DNA from: Cryobacterium sp. PAMC25264
GTDB lineage: Bacteria; Actinomycetota; Actinomycetes; Actinomycetales; Microbacteriaceae
Assembly (NCBI RefSeq): GCF_019443325.1
Contig: NZ_CP080383.1
Span: 3,720,001 to 3,784,000 of the forward strand
Reading direction: 5' to 3'
DNA length: 64,000 nt
Part shown: positions 1-8,740 of the stretch, piece by piece
How the letters are laid out: each line of letters starts with the position of its first letter
How positions within the stretch are numbered: the stretch's first letter is position 1
Notes under the pieces: generated by a model
What the model was told of the DNA's origin: nothing
Database searches by the model: none
What the model saw: only the letters and a program-made list of their open reading frames with translations
Position numbers and translations under genes: made by a program

Positions 1-441
1 AGGGCCGCACCAGCGATCTACGGTGGAAAGGTAGTCCGCGCGCGTGGGCGTGGGGGTTCGAGCCAGGCGAGGACGATTGCCGAGTGAGACAAGTGCCGAT
101 CTGGATTCCGCCACGGCAGCACCGAGCGCGGCGCCCAGGCCCGTGAGCACGACGAGCAGCAGGGGCGCGGAGGCGGCGCCGTCCGCCGTGACGGGCAGCG
201 TCAGAAGCACGGCCGCGGCAACGATCAGCGCGATGACTGTGCCGATCAATATTGAGCGAGTACGGGCTCGGATGCGGGCGACCAAGACGGGTTCAACCTC
301 GGGAGTGATTGCCAGTCCGGCTCGGCGAGCCGTCTCACGTAACGCGCGAGCGCTCACTTTCGTCGTGCGGAGAGCCAGCCAACCGAACACGATCAGCATC
401 ACGCCACAGACGACAAGCACGGTGATCTTGTAGTAGTCCAC
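1..441 (-). CDS. Membrane protein, unknown function (C-terminus outside window)
   Basis: A reading frame on the minus strand runs without a stop from a GTG at 441 to the window edge, 147 codons. The GTG is preceded by an AGAGGA ribosome binding site with about 6 bases of spacing. The start of the protein (DYYKITVLVVCGVMLIVFGW) is a transmembrane segment. A basic stretch of about 40 residues follows, then two more hydrophobic segments (around residues 67-85 and 93-112), then a proline/arginine-rich stretch. No catalytic motif is visible and I do not recognise the family. The opposite strand also shows an open frame here, but its composition (Ser/Thr/Arg-rich, no hydrophobic pattern) marks it as a shadow. 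The gene is cut by the window, so its length and function cannot be judged. Confidence 0.7.
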   Translation of the reverse strand, partial: MDYYKITVLVVCGVMLIVFGWLALRTTKVSARALRETARRAGLAITPEVEPVLVARIRARTRSILIGTVIALIVAAAVLLTLPVTADGAASAPLLLVVLTGLGAALGAAVAESRSALVSLGNRPRLARTPTPTRADYLSTVDRWCGP

Positions 442-511
442 GGGATCCTCTTTTGTTTGACGTTTGTACCAAGCTAACAAGCCGGGTCAGAGGCGTCAAG
501 GGCCCGTGGCG

Positions 512-949
512 CTACTCCGCGCCGCGGTGGATCAGCCGGGTGAGCACTATCGCGCTGCGGGTGTGATCGACGTTGGGCGCCAGGCGCACCTTCTCCAGTG
601 CAGCCTCGAGCCCCGGGATATCCCGGGCCCGGATGTGCACAATGGCATCGGCGCTGCCGGTCACCGTGCCGGCGTCCACGACCTCCGGAACACCGGAGAG
701 GATGCGCAGTAGCTCGTCGGGAGCGACGGTTCCGCGGCAGAACAGCTCCACATAGGCCTCGGTGCTCATCCCGTCGATCGACGGATCGACCTGGATCGTG
801 AAGCCGCGGATCACCTTGTCGGCGACGAGCTTGTCCACCCGGCGCTTGACGGCCGAGGCGGACAGCCCCACCACGGAGCCGATATCGCCGTAGCCGGCCC
901 GCGCGTTCTGGCGGAGGAGGTCGAGAATGCCGCGATCGAGGTTGTCCAT
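512..949 (-). CDS. Lrp/AsnC-family transcriptional regulator
   Basis: A 145-residue protein of normal Lrp/AsnC length. Residues 1-60 form the N-terminal winged HTH (MDNLDRGILDLLRQNARAGY, then GLSASAVKRRVDKLVADKVI). Residues 65-140 form the RAM/ligand-binding domain, with the typical VxxAGTVTGSADAIVHIRARD stretch. Members of this family bind amino acids and control their catabolism. It is divergent from the ddaH-like and rocD genes (220-bp gap), and the gap holds an inverted repeat that fits an Lrp-type site. The likely job is substrate-responsive control of that pair, and probably of itself. The role is inferred from position. The family call is secure. Confidence 0.92.
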   Translation of the reverse strand: MDNLDRGILDLLRQNARAGYGDIGSVVGLSASAVKRRVDKLVADKVIRGFTIQVDPSIDGMSTEAYVELFCRGTVAPDELLRILSGVPEVVDAGTVTGSADAIVHIRARDIPGLEAALEKVRLAPNVDHTRSAIVLTRLIHRGAE

Positions 950-983
950 CCCTCGAGTCTACGCGTCGAACTTGCGCCCTTTC

Positions 984-1019
984 CCTGCGAAACGCGTGTT
1001 ACATGCGCGGATTCGCAGG
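984..1019 (+). promoter_or_regulatory. Inverted repeat between lrp and ddaH, candidate operator
   Basis: Two arms, CCTGCGAAACGCG (984-996) and CGCGGATTCGCAGG (1006-1019), are nearly perfect reverse complements around a 9-base A/T-richer spacer (TGTTACATG). The dyad sits in the middle of the 220-bp divergent gap. That is the usual place for an Lrp/AsnC site controlling both directions. Confidence 0.55.
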
Positions 1020-1169
1020 AAACGTCGATTCATGCTGTGTGAGACTGGAACCGGCGTCCCTGCATGACCGGTCCCACCGGTCGCGCCGGGCTCTCGAGAG
1101 CGACCTGGTCCGCCACCCACCCGCGTTCCGTCCAGGCCTGGCCGACGGACCGCCAACAGAGGAGCTCCC

Positions 1170-2030
1170 GTGTCACTTGATGTCGCATCCGCTACCCCGA
1201 ACGAGTCTGTGCTGCCCGCGCCTGTGACTCGCACGCCGGTCACCCGCACGATCCTGATGTGTAAGCCCGACTACTTCACCGTGGTCTACCGGATCAATCC
1301 GTGGATGGACCCGGCGCTGCCCACCGACACGAGCCTCGCCGTCGCCCAGTGGCAGACCCTGTACGACACCTACGTCGGCCTCGGCTTCGACGTGCACCTG
1401 ATCGACCCGATCGACGGGCTGCCCGACATGGTCTACGCGGCCAACGGAGGCTTCGTCATCGACGGCATCGCCTACGGCGCCAAGTTCACCTACCCCCAGC
1501 GGCAGCCCGAAGGCCCGGCCTATATGGACTGGTTCGGCGCCAACGGCTTCGACGTGCGCGAGCCCGTCGAGATCAACGAGGGCGAGGGTGACTTCCTGCT
1601 CGTCGGCGATGTGATCCTGGCCGGAACCGGATTCCGCAGTGCGTCGAACAGCCACGAAGAGGTCTCGGCCATTTACGGTCGCCCGGTGATCACCCTCAAG
1701 CTGGTCAACCCGAGTTTCTACCACCTCGACACCGCCGTGGCCGTGCTCGATGACACCAACATCGCCTACCTGCCCAGCGCCTTCGACGAGCCGAGCCTGG
1801 CGATCCTGCGCGAGCGCTTCCCCGATGCGATCATCGTCACCGAAGAGGATGCCGCCATCCTCGGCCTCAATTCCTACTCCGACGGGTACAACGTCGTGAT
1901 CGCCGCCCGGGCCAAGGACTTCGAACGTCAACTACGTGAACGCGGTTACAACCCGATCGGTGTGGACCTGTCCGAGTTGCTGCTCGGCGGCGGAGGCGTG
2001 AAGTGCTGCACTCTGGAGCTGCGCCGATGA
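1170..2030 (+). CDS. ddaH: DdaH-like amidinohydrolase (dimethylarginine/arginine hydrolase family)
   Basis: A 286-residue protein of the guanidino-group-modifying superfamily. Visible marks are LPDMVYAANGGF (substrate-loop Asp and NGGF), EGEGDFLL, the His-containing FYHLDTAVAVL, and the C-terminal GGGGVKCCTLEL, where Cys279 is the expected nucleophile. The family removes (di)methylamine or ammonia from a guanidinium through a covalent Cys adduct. Start: GTG at 1170 with GGAG five bases upstream. It overlaps rocD by ATGA, so the two are translationally coupled. A classic DDAH yields citrulline, whereas RocD uses ornithine. The enzyme may therefore be closer to an arginine-to-ornithine hydrolase, and substrate specificity is not proven by sequence. 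Confidence 0.85.
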   Translation: MSLDVASATPNESVLPAPVTRTPVTRTILMCKPDYFTVVYRINPWMDPALPTDTSLAVAQWQTLYDTYVGLGFDVHLIDPIDGLPDMVYAANGGFVIDGIAYGAKFTYPQRQPEGPAYMDWFGANGFDVREPVEINEGEGDFLLVGDVILAGTGFRSASNSHEEVSAIYGRPVITLKLVNPSFYHLDTAVAVLDDTNIAYLPSAFDEPSLAILRERFPDAIIVTEEDAAILGLNSYSDGYNVVIAARAKDFERQLRERGYNPIGVDLSELLLGGGGVKCCTLELRR

Positions 2031-3283
2031 GCGCCCTGACCGACCAGACCGGCCTCACCGCCCAGGTCGGCCTGACCGACCAGTCCGCGGCCATCGCGCT
2101 GGAGAACGCCCACGCGGCGCACAACTACCACCCGCTGCCCGTGGTCGTCGCTTCCGGTGATGGCGCCTGGGTCACCGACATCAACGGCAAGCGCTACCTG
2201 GACTGCCTCGCGGCGTACTCCGCGGTCAACTTCGGCCACTCCAACCCCGTCCTGCTGGATGCCGCGCGCGCCCAACTCGGGCGCATCACGCTCACCAGCC
2301 GCGCCTTCCACAACGACCAGCTGGGCCCCTTCGTCACTGCGCTGGCCAAGCTGGCCGGCAAGGACATGGTGCTGCCGATGAACACCGGCGCCGAAGCCGT
2401 GGAATCCGGCATCAAGGTGGCCCGCGCCTGGGGCTACCGGGTGAAGGGCGTTGCGGCGGGGATGGCCAACATCATCGTCGCCGGCGGCAACTTCCACGGC
2501 CGCACCACCACCATCATCAGCTTCTCCGACGACGACTCGGCCCGCGCCGACTTCGGCCCGTTCACACCGGGCTTCCGCACGGTGCCCTACGGGGACGCCG
2601 CCGCGCTCGAGGCGGCCATCGACGAGAACACCGTGGCCGTGCTGATCGAGCCCATCCAGGGCGAGGCCGGCATCGTGGTGCCACCGGCGGACTACCTGCC
2701 CGCGGTGCGGGAGATCACCACCCGGCACAACGTGCTGTTCATCGCCGATGAGATCCAGTCCGGCCTCGGCCGCACCGGCGCCACTTTCGCGGTGGAACTC
2801 GCCGGCGTCGTGCCCGACCTCTACCTGCTCGGCAAGGCCCTCGGCGGCGGCATCGTGCCGGTCTCGGCCGTCGTCGGCAACGCCGACATCCTCGGCGTGC
2901 TGCGCCCGGGCGAACACGGGTCCACCTTCGGCGGCAACCCGTTGGCCGCGGCCGTCGGCCTGGCCGTGGTGAACCTGCTCGCTACCGGCGAATACCAGCA
3001 GCGGGCGCAGGACCTCGGCGCCCACCTGCACGAGCGCCTGCTCGGACTGGTCGGCCACGGGGTGCTCGAGGTGCGCGGCGCCGGGCTCTGGGCCGGCATC
3101 GACATCGACCCGGCCCTGGCGAGTGGCCGCGCGGTCTGCGAGGCCCTGATGGAGCGTGGTGTGCTCGCGAAGGACACCCACGGCTCCACCATCCGCCTCG
3201 CCCCGCCGCTGGTGGTCTCGGCCGAGGACCTGGACTGGGCCGTCGACCAGCTCGCGGCCGTACTCGAGGAATTCGCCGCCTGA
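2027..3283 (+). CDS. rocD: Ornithine--oxo-acid transaminase
   Basis: A 418-residue class-III PLP aminotransferase that converts ornithine and 2-oxoglutarate to glutamate semialdehyde and glutamate. Motifs: NTGAEAVESGIKVARAW, the HGRTT phosphate region, LIEPIQGEAG, FIADEIQSGLGRTG with the PLP-binding Asp, and LLGKALGGG with the Schiff-base lysine at about Lys270. EHGSTFGGNPLAAAVG follows. The start at ATG 2027 is chosen because it overlaps the ddaH stop (ATGA) and has CTGGAG upstream. The longer frame begins inside ddaH. It feeds arginine/ornithine carbon to glutamate and works with the gene before it. Its end is only 7 bases from the convergent lldD gene. Confidence 0.93.
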   Translation: MSALTDQTGLTAQVGLTDQSAAIALENAHAAHNYHPLPVVVASGDGAWVTDINGKRYLDCLAAYSAVNFGHSNPVLLDAARAQLGRITLTSRAFHNDQLGPFVTALAKLAGKDMVLPMNTGAEAVESGIKVARAWGYRVKGVAAGMANIIVAGGNFHGRTTTIISFSDDDSARADFGPFTPGFRTVPYGDAAALEAAIDENTVAVLIEPIQGEAGIVVPPADYLPAVREITTRHNVLFIADEIQSGLGRTGATFAVELAGVVPDLYLLGKALGGGIVPVSAVVGNADILGVLRPGEHGSTFGGNPLAAAVGLAVVNLLATGEYQQRAQDLGAHLHERLLGLVGHGVLEVRGAGLWAGIDIDPALASGRAVCEALMERGVLAKDTHGSTIRLAPPLVVSAEDLDWAVDQLAAVLEEFAA

Positions 3284-3290
3284 TCGCCCG

Positions 3291-4565
3291 TTAAAAGCGG
3301 CCGGGCAGGGCCTCCACGGCCTGCGCGGCCAGCGGGTCGATCCGGCCCAGCCGGGTGAGCTGGGTGACGTGCGCGGGCTCGAGCTCCTCGAGCGAGTTCA
3401 CGCCCAGTAGCCGCATGGTGCGGGCCACCTGGTCGGACAGGATCTGGATGGCCCGGTCCACGCCGGCCTCACCGCCGGCCATCAGGCCGTAGAGGTAGGC
3501 GCGGCCGATCATGGTGAAGCGGGCGCCGAGCGCCACGGAGGCCACGATGTCGGCGCCGCTCATGATGCCCGTGTCCAGGTGCACCTCGAGGTCGTTGCCC
3601 ACCTCGCGGGCCACGCTGGGCAGCAGGTGGAACGGGATCGGCGCCCGGTCCAGCTGCCGGCCGCCGTGGTTGGACAGGGTGATGCCGTCCACGCCGAGGT
3701 CGGCGAGCTTCTTCGCGTCGGCGAGGTTCTGCACGCCCTTGACCACAACCTTGCCCGGCCACTGCGCCTTGATCCAGGCGAGGTCCTCGAAGGTCACGGT
3801 GGGGTCGAACATGGTGTCGAGCAGTTCGCCCACGGTGCCGCTCCAGCGGTCGAGGCTGGCGAAGGCGAGCGGTTCGGTGGTGAGGAAGTTGATCCACCAC
3901 TCCGGCCGCGGCAGCGCGTTGACCACGGTGCCCAGAGTGAGCTGCGGCGGGATGGAGAAGCCGTTGCGCTTGTCACGCAGGCGCGCACCGGCAACCGGCA
4001 CGTCCACCGTCACGAGCAGGGTGTCGAAGCCCGCGGCGGCGGCCCGCTCCACCAGTGCCATCGACCGGTCGCGGTCCTTCCACATGTAGAGCTGGAACCA
4101 GTTGCGACCGTGCGGGTTGGCCTTCTTGACGTCCTCGATGGCCGTGGTACCCATGGTCGACAGTGAGAACGGGATGCCCGCCTTCGCGGCCGCATGGGCG
4201 CCGGCGATCTCGCCCTCCGTCTGCATCATGCGGGTGAAGCCGGTGGGCGCGATGCCGAACGGCTGCGCCACTGGGGCGCCGAGCACGTCCCATCCGGTGG
4301 ACACCGTTGACACATCGCGCAGGATCGACGGCTGGAACTCGATGTCCTCGAAGGCCTGCCGGGCGCGCTGCAGCGAGATCTCCCCCTCCGCGGCGCCCTC
4401 GGTGTAGTCGAACGCGGCCTTGGGGGTTCGCTTCTTCGCGATAGCCCGCAGGTCGTGGATGGTGAGCGCAGCGTCGAGACGGCGCTTCTTGGCGTTGAGC
4501 TCTGGCACCTTGAACTGCATGAGCGGGGCAAGGTCTTTGAACTTGGGAATGCGGCGGTCAACCAT
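3291..4565 (-). CDS. lldD: FMN-dependent L-lactate dehydrogenase / alpha-hydroxy-acid dehydrogenase
   Basis: A 424-residue FMN alpha-hydroxy-acid dehydrogenase that oxidises L-lactate to pyruvate and passes electrons to quinone at the membrane. Seen: [63 protein letters not shown] (FMN site), [12 protein letters not shown], and SNHGGRQLD with the catalytic His near residue 300. The flavin phosphate region [20 protein letters not shown] and [16 protein letters not shown] follow. The start at 4565 (MVDRRIPKF) has AGGAC upstream and lies inside the tail of the GntR gene (8-bp overlap), so the two form one operon. Related enzymes act on glycolate or mandelate, but the GntR/LldR partner favours lactate. 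Confidence 0.9.
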   Translation of the reverse strand: MVDRRIPKFKDLAPLMQFKVPELNAKKRRLDAALTIHDLRAIAKKRTPKAAFDYTEGAAEGEISLQRARQAFEDIEFQPSILRDVSTVSTGWDVLGAPVAQPFGIAPTGFTRMMQTEGEIAGAHAAAKAGIPFSLSTMGTTAIEDVKKANPHGRNWFQLYMWKDRDRSMALVERAAAAGFDTLLVTVDVPVAGARLRDKRNGFSIPPQLTLGTVVNALPRPEWWINFLTTEPLAFASLDRWSGTVGELLDTMFDPTVTFEDLAWIKAQWPGKVVVKGVQNLADAKKLADLGVDGITLSNHGGRQLDRAPIPFHLLPSVAREVGNDLEVHLDTGIMSGADIVASVALGARFTMIGRAYLYGLMAGGEAGVDRAIQILSDQVARTMRLLGVNSLEELEPAHVTQLTRLGRIDPLAAQAVEALPGRF

Positions 4566-5376
4566 GGACGGGTCCTGTCTCAGCGGGGATGGGCGGGTCT
4601 GCGGGAAGGGCGGAGAAGCTGTGGGCCGGGGTGAGCCGGGTCTCGGCGTAGTAGCCGGAGATGTGGGCGTGCACGAGGCTGTGGGCCGAGGCCGGGTCGG
4701 CGGCTTCGATGGCCGCCAGGATGCCGCGGTGCTCGGCGCGCAGCCGGGCGCTGGTGTCGGGCCACGAGGCCAGCCGGGCCACGCCGGCGCGCACATAGCC
4801 CTCGATGGCGTCCCGCAACCCGGACATGGTGGCGATCACCACCTGGTTGCCGCAGGCTTCGGCCAGCGACAGGTGGAAGGCCGCGTCGAGGGCGAGGAAT
4901 TCGTCTTCGGTCAGGCCATCGGCATCCATCGCGGCGAGCAGTTGGACACATCGGCTCAGGTCGGGGGTAGACCGGTCGGGGTGCAACCGGTCGGGATGCA
5001 GCAGGGCCGCCGACAGCACGGCCTCGGCGAGTTCGGCGGCCACGGCCGTTTCCAGAACGAGCCGGGTCTTCACGATGTCGGCCACCGGGAAGCCCTGCGC
5101 CGCGACCTGGAGGCGCATCAGGGCGCTCATGCCGCCGCCGGGCAACGCCACGATGATCGCACCGGCGGTGGGACCTGACCCCACGTTGGTGCGCACGAGT
5201 CCGAGAACCTCCAGCACCCGGATGGCTTCACGCACGCTCGAGCGGCCCACACCCAGGTCGGTGGCCAGGGCGCGCTCGCCGGGCAGGCGGTCGCCGGGCT
5301 TCAGCCGACCGCCGAGCAGGTCGTCCTCGATATGGGCGAGCACGATCTCCCAGGCACGGCGTTCGTCGACGGTCAC
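4558..5376 (-). CDS. lldR: GntR/FadR-family regulator, probable lactate regulator LldR
   Basis: A 272-residue FadR-type regulator. Residues 1-75 are the winged HTH ([32 protein letters not shown]). The rest is an all-helical FCD ligand domain with D-x3-R ([10 protein letters not shown]) and a later [11 protein letters not shown] / [12 protein letters not shown]. The start is GTG 5376 because GGAGGAGG sits 6 bases upstream. An ATG at 5391 overlaps that site and is less likely. It overlaps lldD and is preceded by a perfect TGTGGTC-T-GACCACA dyad, as expected for a lactate-responsive repressor of its own operon. A short direct duplication ([10 protein letters not shown]) sits in the ligand domain near residue 130, an oddity of this copy. 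Confidence 0.85.
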   Translation of the reverse strand: MTVDERRAWEIVLAHIEDDLLGGRLKPGDRLPGERALATDLGVGRSSVREAIRVLEVLGLVRTNVGSGPTAGAIIVALPGGGMSALMRLQVAAQGFPVADIVKTRLVLETAVAAELAEAVLSAALLHPDRLHPDRSTPDLSRCVQLLAAMDADGLTEDEFLALDAAFHLSLAEACGNQVVIATMSGLRDAIEGYVRAGVARLASWPDTSARLRAEHRGILAAIEAADPASAHSLVHAHISGYYAETRLTPAHSFSALPADPPIPAETGPVHG

Positions 5377-5482
5377 GGTGTCCTCCTCCATTGGCGGGCT
5401 GTGGGTCTGGCGTGCTGTGTGTTGGTGCGTGGTGCTCTGGCATGCGGTGTGCCGATACTCGGCGCGGTCCCTGCGCCGACCA

Positions 5483-5497
5483 TGTGGTCTGACCACA
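5483..5497 (-). promoter_or_regulatory. Perfect FadR/LldR-type operator
   Basis: TGTGGTC-T-GACCACA is a perfect 7+1+7 palindrome about 107 bases upstream of the GntR start. The TGGTC/GACCA core matches the TGGT-n-ACCA pattern used by FadR-subfamily GntR proteins such as LldR. It is the obvious autoregulatory site of the lldR-lldD operon. Confidence 0.75.
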
Positions 5498-5695
5498 CAG
5501 CCTAGCCAGCCGACGCGCGAAAATCCACCCCGGGTACCCGGCCCGTTATGCCGGGAAGAGAGCGGCGATGCCGGTGGAGGCGACGTTGTATCAGGCGCGT
5601 TCGAACTCGACGTGCGAGGTCAGCCGGCCGTCATCCGGCCGACCGCGCGGACGGCGGCGAGGTCGCTCAGCCGCGTCCGCTTGTCCTCGATGGGG

Positions 5696-6067
5696 TCAGC
5701 GGGACTGGCGTCGCTTGCCCGGCGCGGACTGGCCCTTGACGGCGGGCGCGCGACCGCGACCCTTTGAGGCTTTGGCCTTACCGCCGCCGGATCCACTGCT
5801 GTTGCCCGAGCCCTGGGAGGGGCCGCCGGCCGGTGGCATGTGGGCCAGCAGCCCCTTCGACTCGGCTAGCAGGGCGATCCCGGCTTCGGTGAGGAAGGGG
5901 TTGTCGGCGGCAGGTTCGAAAAGCGGCACACCGAGCTCGGCCTCCAGGGAGGCGACCGACTTCATCAGCGTCGTACGCGAGACGTTGAGGTTCTTCGCGG
6001 CGCGAGCGATGTCCAGTTCCTCGGCGACGGCGACAAAACGCCGGAGCAGTGTGGTGTCCACGGGCAT
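5696..6067 (-). CDS. LysR-like HTH-only protein with basic tail
   Basis: A 123-residue protein. Residues 1-65 match a LysR-type HTH (LLRRFVAVAEELDIARAAKN, VSRTTLMKSVASLEAELGVPLFE). LysR regulators are normally near 300 residues, but this one ends after a short linker and has no substrate-binding domain. It finishes in a Gly/Ser/Lys/Arg-rich tail (SGSGGGKAKASKGRGRAP...). The tail is nucleic-acid-binding in character, so the protein may act as a small DNA-binding factor rather than a ligand sensor. The 200 bases downstream to the lldR operator hold no clear gene; two short minus-strand frames there end within 110 bases. Start ATG 6067. Whether this is a stable small protein or a truncated regulator cannot be settled here. 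Confidence 0.7.
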   Translation of the reverse strand: MPVDTTLLRRFVAVAEELDIARAAKNLNVSRTTLMKSVASLEAELGVPLFEPAADNPFLTEAGIALLAESKGLLAHMPPAGGPSQGSGNSSGSGGGKAKASKGRGRAPAVKGQSAPGKRRQSR

Positions 6068-6107
6068 CCTCTCTGCCGCACGCGCGAATCGCGTACCTGC
6101 ATACAGG

Positions 6108-6698
6108 CTACGCGGTGGCGGCGGCCTCCACGGGCCGGGTCCGCACCCGGGCGTCGTCGAGCAGCTTCATGAATTCGCGCATCCATTCGGGGTGGTCGGG
6201 CCAGGCTCGGCCGGACACCAGGTTGCCGTCGACGACGGCCGCACCGTTCTCGAAGGTGCCGCCGCCCAGTTCCACGTCCAGTTTGAGGGCGGGATACGCC
6301 GAGGAGGTGCGCCCCTGCAGCACTCCGGCCGCGGCCAGCAGCATCGGCCCGTGGCAGAGCGCGGCGACCGGCGCGTTGGTCTCGAAGAAGTGCCGCACGA
6401 TGCGCTTGGCGTCCTCATCGTTGCGGATGTACTCCGGCGCCCGGCCGCCCGGAACCACCACGGCCAGATAGTCGGACGGATTCACATCCTTGAACGCGAT
6501 ATCGGCATCCCACATGTGGCCGAGTTTCTCGGTGTAGGTGTCGAAGCCGTCGACGAAGTCGTGCACCACGAATTGCAGTTTCTTCTTCTCCGGGGCGGCG
6601 ATGTGCACCTCGTAGCCGGCCTCGCGCAGGCGCTGGTACGGGTAGAACACCTCGAGCGTCTCGGCGGCGTCTCCGGTGAGAATGATGATCTTGTCCAT
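6108..6698 (-). CDS. DJ-1/PfpI-family protein
   Basis: A 196-residue class-I glutamine-amidotransferase-like protein. Visible features are the nucleophile elbow VAALCHGP (Cys115 followed by His116), the VVPGGRAPEY loop and the conserved acidic residue in the first strand-turn (ILTGDAAETLE). PfpI members are proteases, glyoxalase/deglycase enzymes or chaperones, and sequence alone does not choose between them. Start ATG 6698 has AGAGAGG upstream. The gene stands between a LysR-like protein and a small membrane protein, with no pathway partner. Confidence 0.85.
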   Translation of the reverse strand: MDKIIILTGDAAETLEVFYPYQRLREAGYEVHIAAPEKKKLQFVVHDFVDGFDTYTEKLGHMWDADIAFKDVNPSDYLAVVVPGGRAPEYIRNDEDAKRIVRHFFETNAPVAALCHGPMLLAAAGVLQGRTSSAYPALKLDVELGGGTFENGAAVVDGNLVSGRAWPDHPEWMREFMKLLDDARVRTRPVEAAATA

Positions 6699-6824
6699 GG
6701 CATACCTCTCTGTATGGAGATTCTGGATATGGTTCTGGACGCCAGCATCCGTCGGCGCGGGTCTCACGGCAACCCCTCTCGCATGCCGCCGCGACCGCCG
6801 GGTCGTGACGAGCAGGTCGAACGG

Positions 6825-7220
6825 CTAGAAGAAGAGCAGGACGACGCCCAGGATCGCCGAGGCGACACCGAGGACGAGCAAGATCAGGCCGGTCAGCCGC
6901 AGGGCCTTGCCGTCGTGGTCGGGCGAATGGGTTCGGCAGCGCTGGGGGGACCGGGCGCTGAACCACACCGTGACGTCGTCGCCGGGATCCAGGTGCACCG
7001 TCTCGTGGCTGTCGGCCAGGGCCTCGTGCACCTCGCCGGTGCTGTCGAACCAGCGAATCACCGGGCCAGAGGCCGTGGCCGCGACGACGCCGTCGGTCTG
7101 CACCCAACGACCGCCGAAACCACGCACGGACAGGCCGGCGATGTAGAGCGGAAGACCGACGAGCAGGCCCACGATGGTGAAGATCTCGCTGAGCATCGAG
7201 ATGATCGCGTGAAGGTCCAC
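6825..7220 (-). CDS. Small two-pass membrane protein, DUF3592-like
   Basis: A 131-residue protein with an N-terminal transmembrane helix (about 9-32: LSEIFTIVGLLVGLPLYIAG), an extracytoplasmic or cytosolic beta-type domain (about 38-95) containing GRWVQTDGVVA, and a C-terminal helix (about 108-131: LTGLILLVLGVASAILGVVLLFF). The W-x-x-TDG-x-V core resembles the small beta domain of DUF3592-type proteins. The GTG start at 7220 has a weak ribosome site. Function unknown, and it lies just downstream of the rhamnose operon without evident connection. Confidence 0.7.
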   Translation of the reverse strand: MDLHAIISMLSEIFTIVGLLVGLPLYIAGLSVRGFGGRWVQTDGVVAATASGPVIRWFDSTGEVHEALADSHETVHLDPGDDVTVWFSARSPQRCRTHSPDHDGKALRLTGLILLVLGVASAILGVVLLFF

Positions 7221-7249
7221 CCGTGCCCGCCGTTTCCGTGTCGCTCTGC

Positions 7250-8740
7250 CTAGTCTGAAATGTTATCGTGCGCGACCAGGCCCCGCGGTGTCGGCGAGTA
7301 GACGCGGGGCGGATGCGCCTGGTGCACGAGCGCCCGCAGGCTTTCCAAGCTGCCGGTGGCGAAGCCTTGCGCGCGGGCCTGCACCAGCACGTTCCCGATC
7401 GCCGTGGCCTCCACCGGACCGGCCAGCACCGGCAGCCCGGTGTAATCGGCCGTGAGCTGGCAGAGCAGCTCGTTCTGGGAGCCGCCGCCCACGAGATGCA
7501 CCGTGCGCACGGGCTGTCCCGAGAGCTCGGTGATCGTGCGGAGGGTGCGGGCGTAGGCAGCCGCGAGGCTCTCCACGATGCTGCGCACCAGCTCTGCCCT
7601 GCTGCCGGGTGGGCGGATGCCGTGCTCCCGGCAGTACTCGTCGATGCGGTCGGGGATGTTTCCCGGCGCCAGGAAGCGGGTGTCGTCGACGTCGAAGACA
7701 TCGGTCGGCCCGGGCAGTGCGGCGGCCTGGGCGAGCAGGGCCGGCAGTTCGACGGTGTCGCCGTCGCGTGCCCAGCTGCGGATCGACTCGCTGAGCAGCC
7801 ACAGGCCCATCACGTTGCGGAGGTAGCGCACGCGACCGTCCACGCCGCCCTCGTTGGTGAAGTTCGCCGCACGGCTGGCCTCCGAGAGCACCGGCGCCGA
7901 GAGCTCGACCCCCACGAGCGACCAGGTGCCGCTGGAGATATAGGCGCAGTCGTCGGTGAGCATCGGCACGCCCACCACGGCGGACGCGGTGTCGTGCGAT
8001 CCCACAGCCACCAGCTCGAGCCGGCTCACACCGACATCGGCGGCCACGGAAGGCAGCAGCGGCCCGATGGCTTCGCCCGCGGCTACCAGGTCGGGAAACA
8101 GCGTGCGCGGCAGGCCCAGCCGGTGCATCAGCTCGGTGTCCCACTCGGCGGCGGTGCCCCCGACGGCGCGCAGCAGCCCGGTGGTCGAGGCGTTGCTGCG
8201 CTCGGCGACCCGCCGGCCGGTCAGCCAGAACCCGAGCAGATCGGGGATCAGCAGCAGGCCATCGGCGACCGCGAGGTCCCCGCTGGCTCTGTCCGCCGCC
8301 AGCTGGTACAGGGTGTTGAAGGACAGCACCTGCAGGCCGTTCCGCGCGTAGAGCTCGATCGGTGGCACCAGGGCGTGGGTGGTCTGCACCCCCGCTGCGG
8401 TCCGGTCGTCCCGGTAGTGGAAGGGGGTGCCGAGCATCCGGTCGCCGCGCAGGAGCGCGTAGTCGACGGCCCAGGAGTCGATCCCGACGCTGGCCAGCTC
8501 CGGAGCCTCCCGCACAGCGGCCCGCAGACCTTCGAGTGAGTTGCGGTACAGCTCCAGGATGTTCCAGTGCAGGCCGTCGATGGTGCGCACGGGGTTGTTG
8601 GGGAACCGGGCCACCGAATGTAGGTCGAGCCGGTTCGGGCCGACCTGCCCGAGCATCACCCGGCCGCTCGATGCGCCCAGGTCCACGGCCGCGACCGTGC
8701 CCCCGGCGCCCCGCCCCGTGCTCACGACGCCCCCGCCCAT
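7250..8740 (-). CDS. rhaB: Rhamnulokinase
   Basis: A 496-residue FGGY-family sugar kinase that phosphorylates L-rhamnulose with ATP. Seen: AAVDLGASSGRVMLG (phosphate 1 motif), the GIDSWAVDYALL region with the catalytic Asp, HYRDDRT, AVGSHDTASAVVGVP (adenosine/phosphate 2), SSGTWSLVG, and HLVGGGSQNELLCQLTADYTGLPV near the C-terminus. The HYRDDRT and SGTWSLVG stretches are typical of rhamnulokinases rather than glycerol or xylulose kinases. Start ATG 8740. A GTG at 8725 with GGGCGGGGG upstream is also possible. It is the last gene of the rhamnose operon and follows a 97-bp gap that contains a dispersed palindrome. Confidence 0.93.
   Translation of the reverse strand: MGGGVVSTGRGAGGTVAAVDLGASSGRVMLGQVGPNRLDLHSVARFPNNPVRTIDGLHWNILELYRNSLEGLRAAVREAPELASVGIDSWAVDYALLRGDRMLGTPFHYRDDRTAAGVQTTHALVPPIELYARNGLQVLSFNTLYQLAADRASGDLAVADGLLLIPDLLGFWLTGRRVAERSNASTTGLLRAVGGTAAEWDTELMHRLGLPRTLFPDLVAAGEAIGPLLPSVAADVGVSRLELVAVGSHDTASAVVGVPMLTDDCAYISSGTWSLVGVELSAPVLSEASRAANFTNEGGVDGRVRYLRNVMGLWLLSESIRSWARDGDTVELPALLAQAAALPGPTDVFDVDDTRFLAPGNIPDRIDEYCREHGIRPPGSRAELVRSIVESLAAAYARTLRTITELSGQPVRTVHLVGGGSQNELLCQLTADYTGLPVLAGPVEATAIGNVLVQARAQGFATGSLESLRALVHQAHPPRVYSPTPRGLVAHDNISD

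Noticed and set aside
1946..3181. Long open frame on the minus strand over rocD (about 411 codons)
   Set aside because: It is a GC-driven mirror of rocD: His/Gly/Val/Asp-rich, no family motifs, while rocD on the other strand has a complete PLP fold.
5500..5695. Short minus-strand frames ending LTSHVEFERA and RMTAG
   Set aside because: Could be a frameshifted remnant of another gene's C-terminus, but too short to identify.
5568..7253. Long plus-strand frame across the LysR-like, PfpI and small membrane genes
   Set aside because: Spans three minus-strand genes with clear domains and has no recognisable motif or ribosome site; a shadow.
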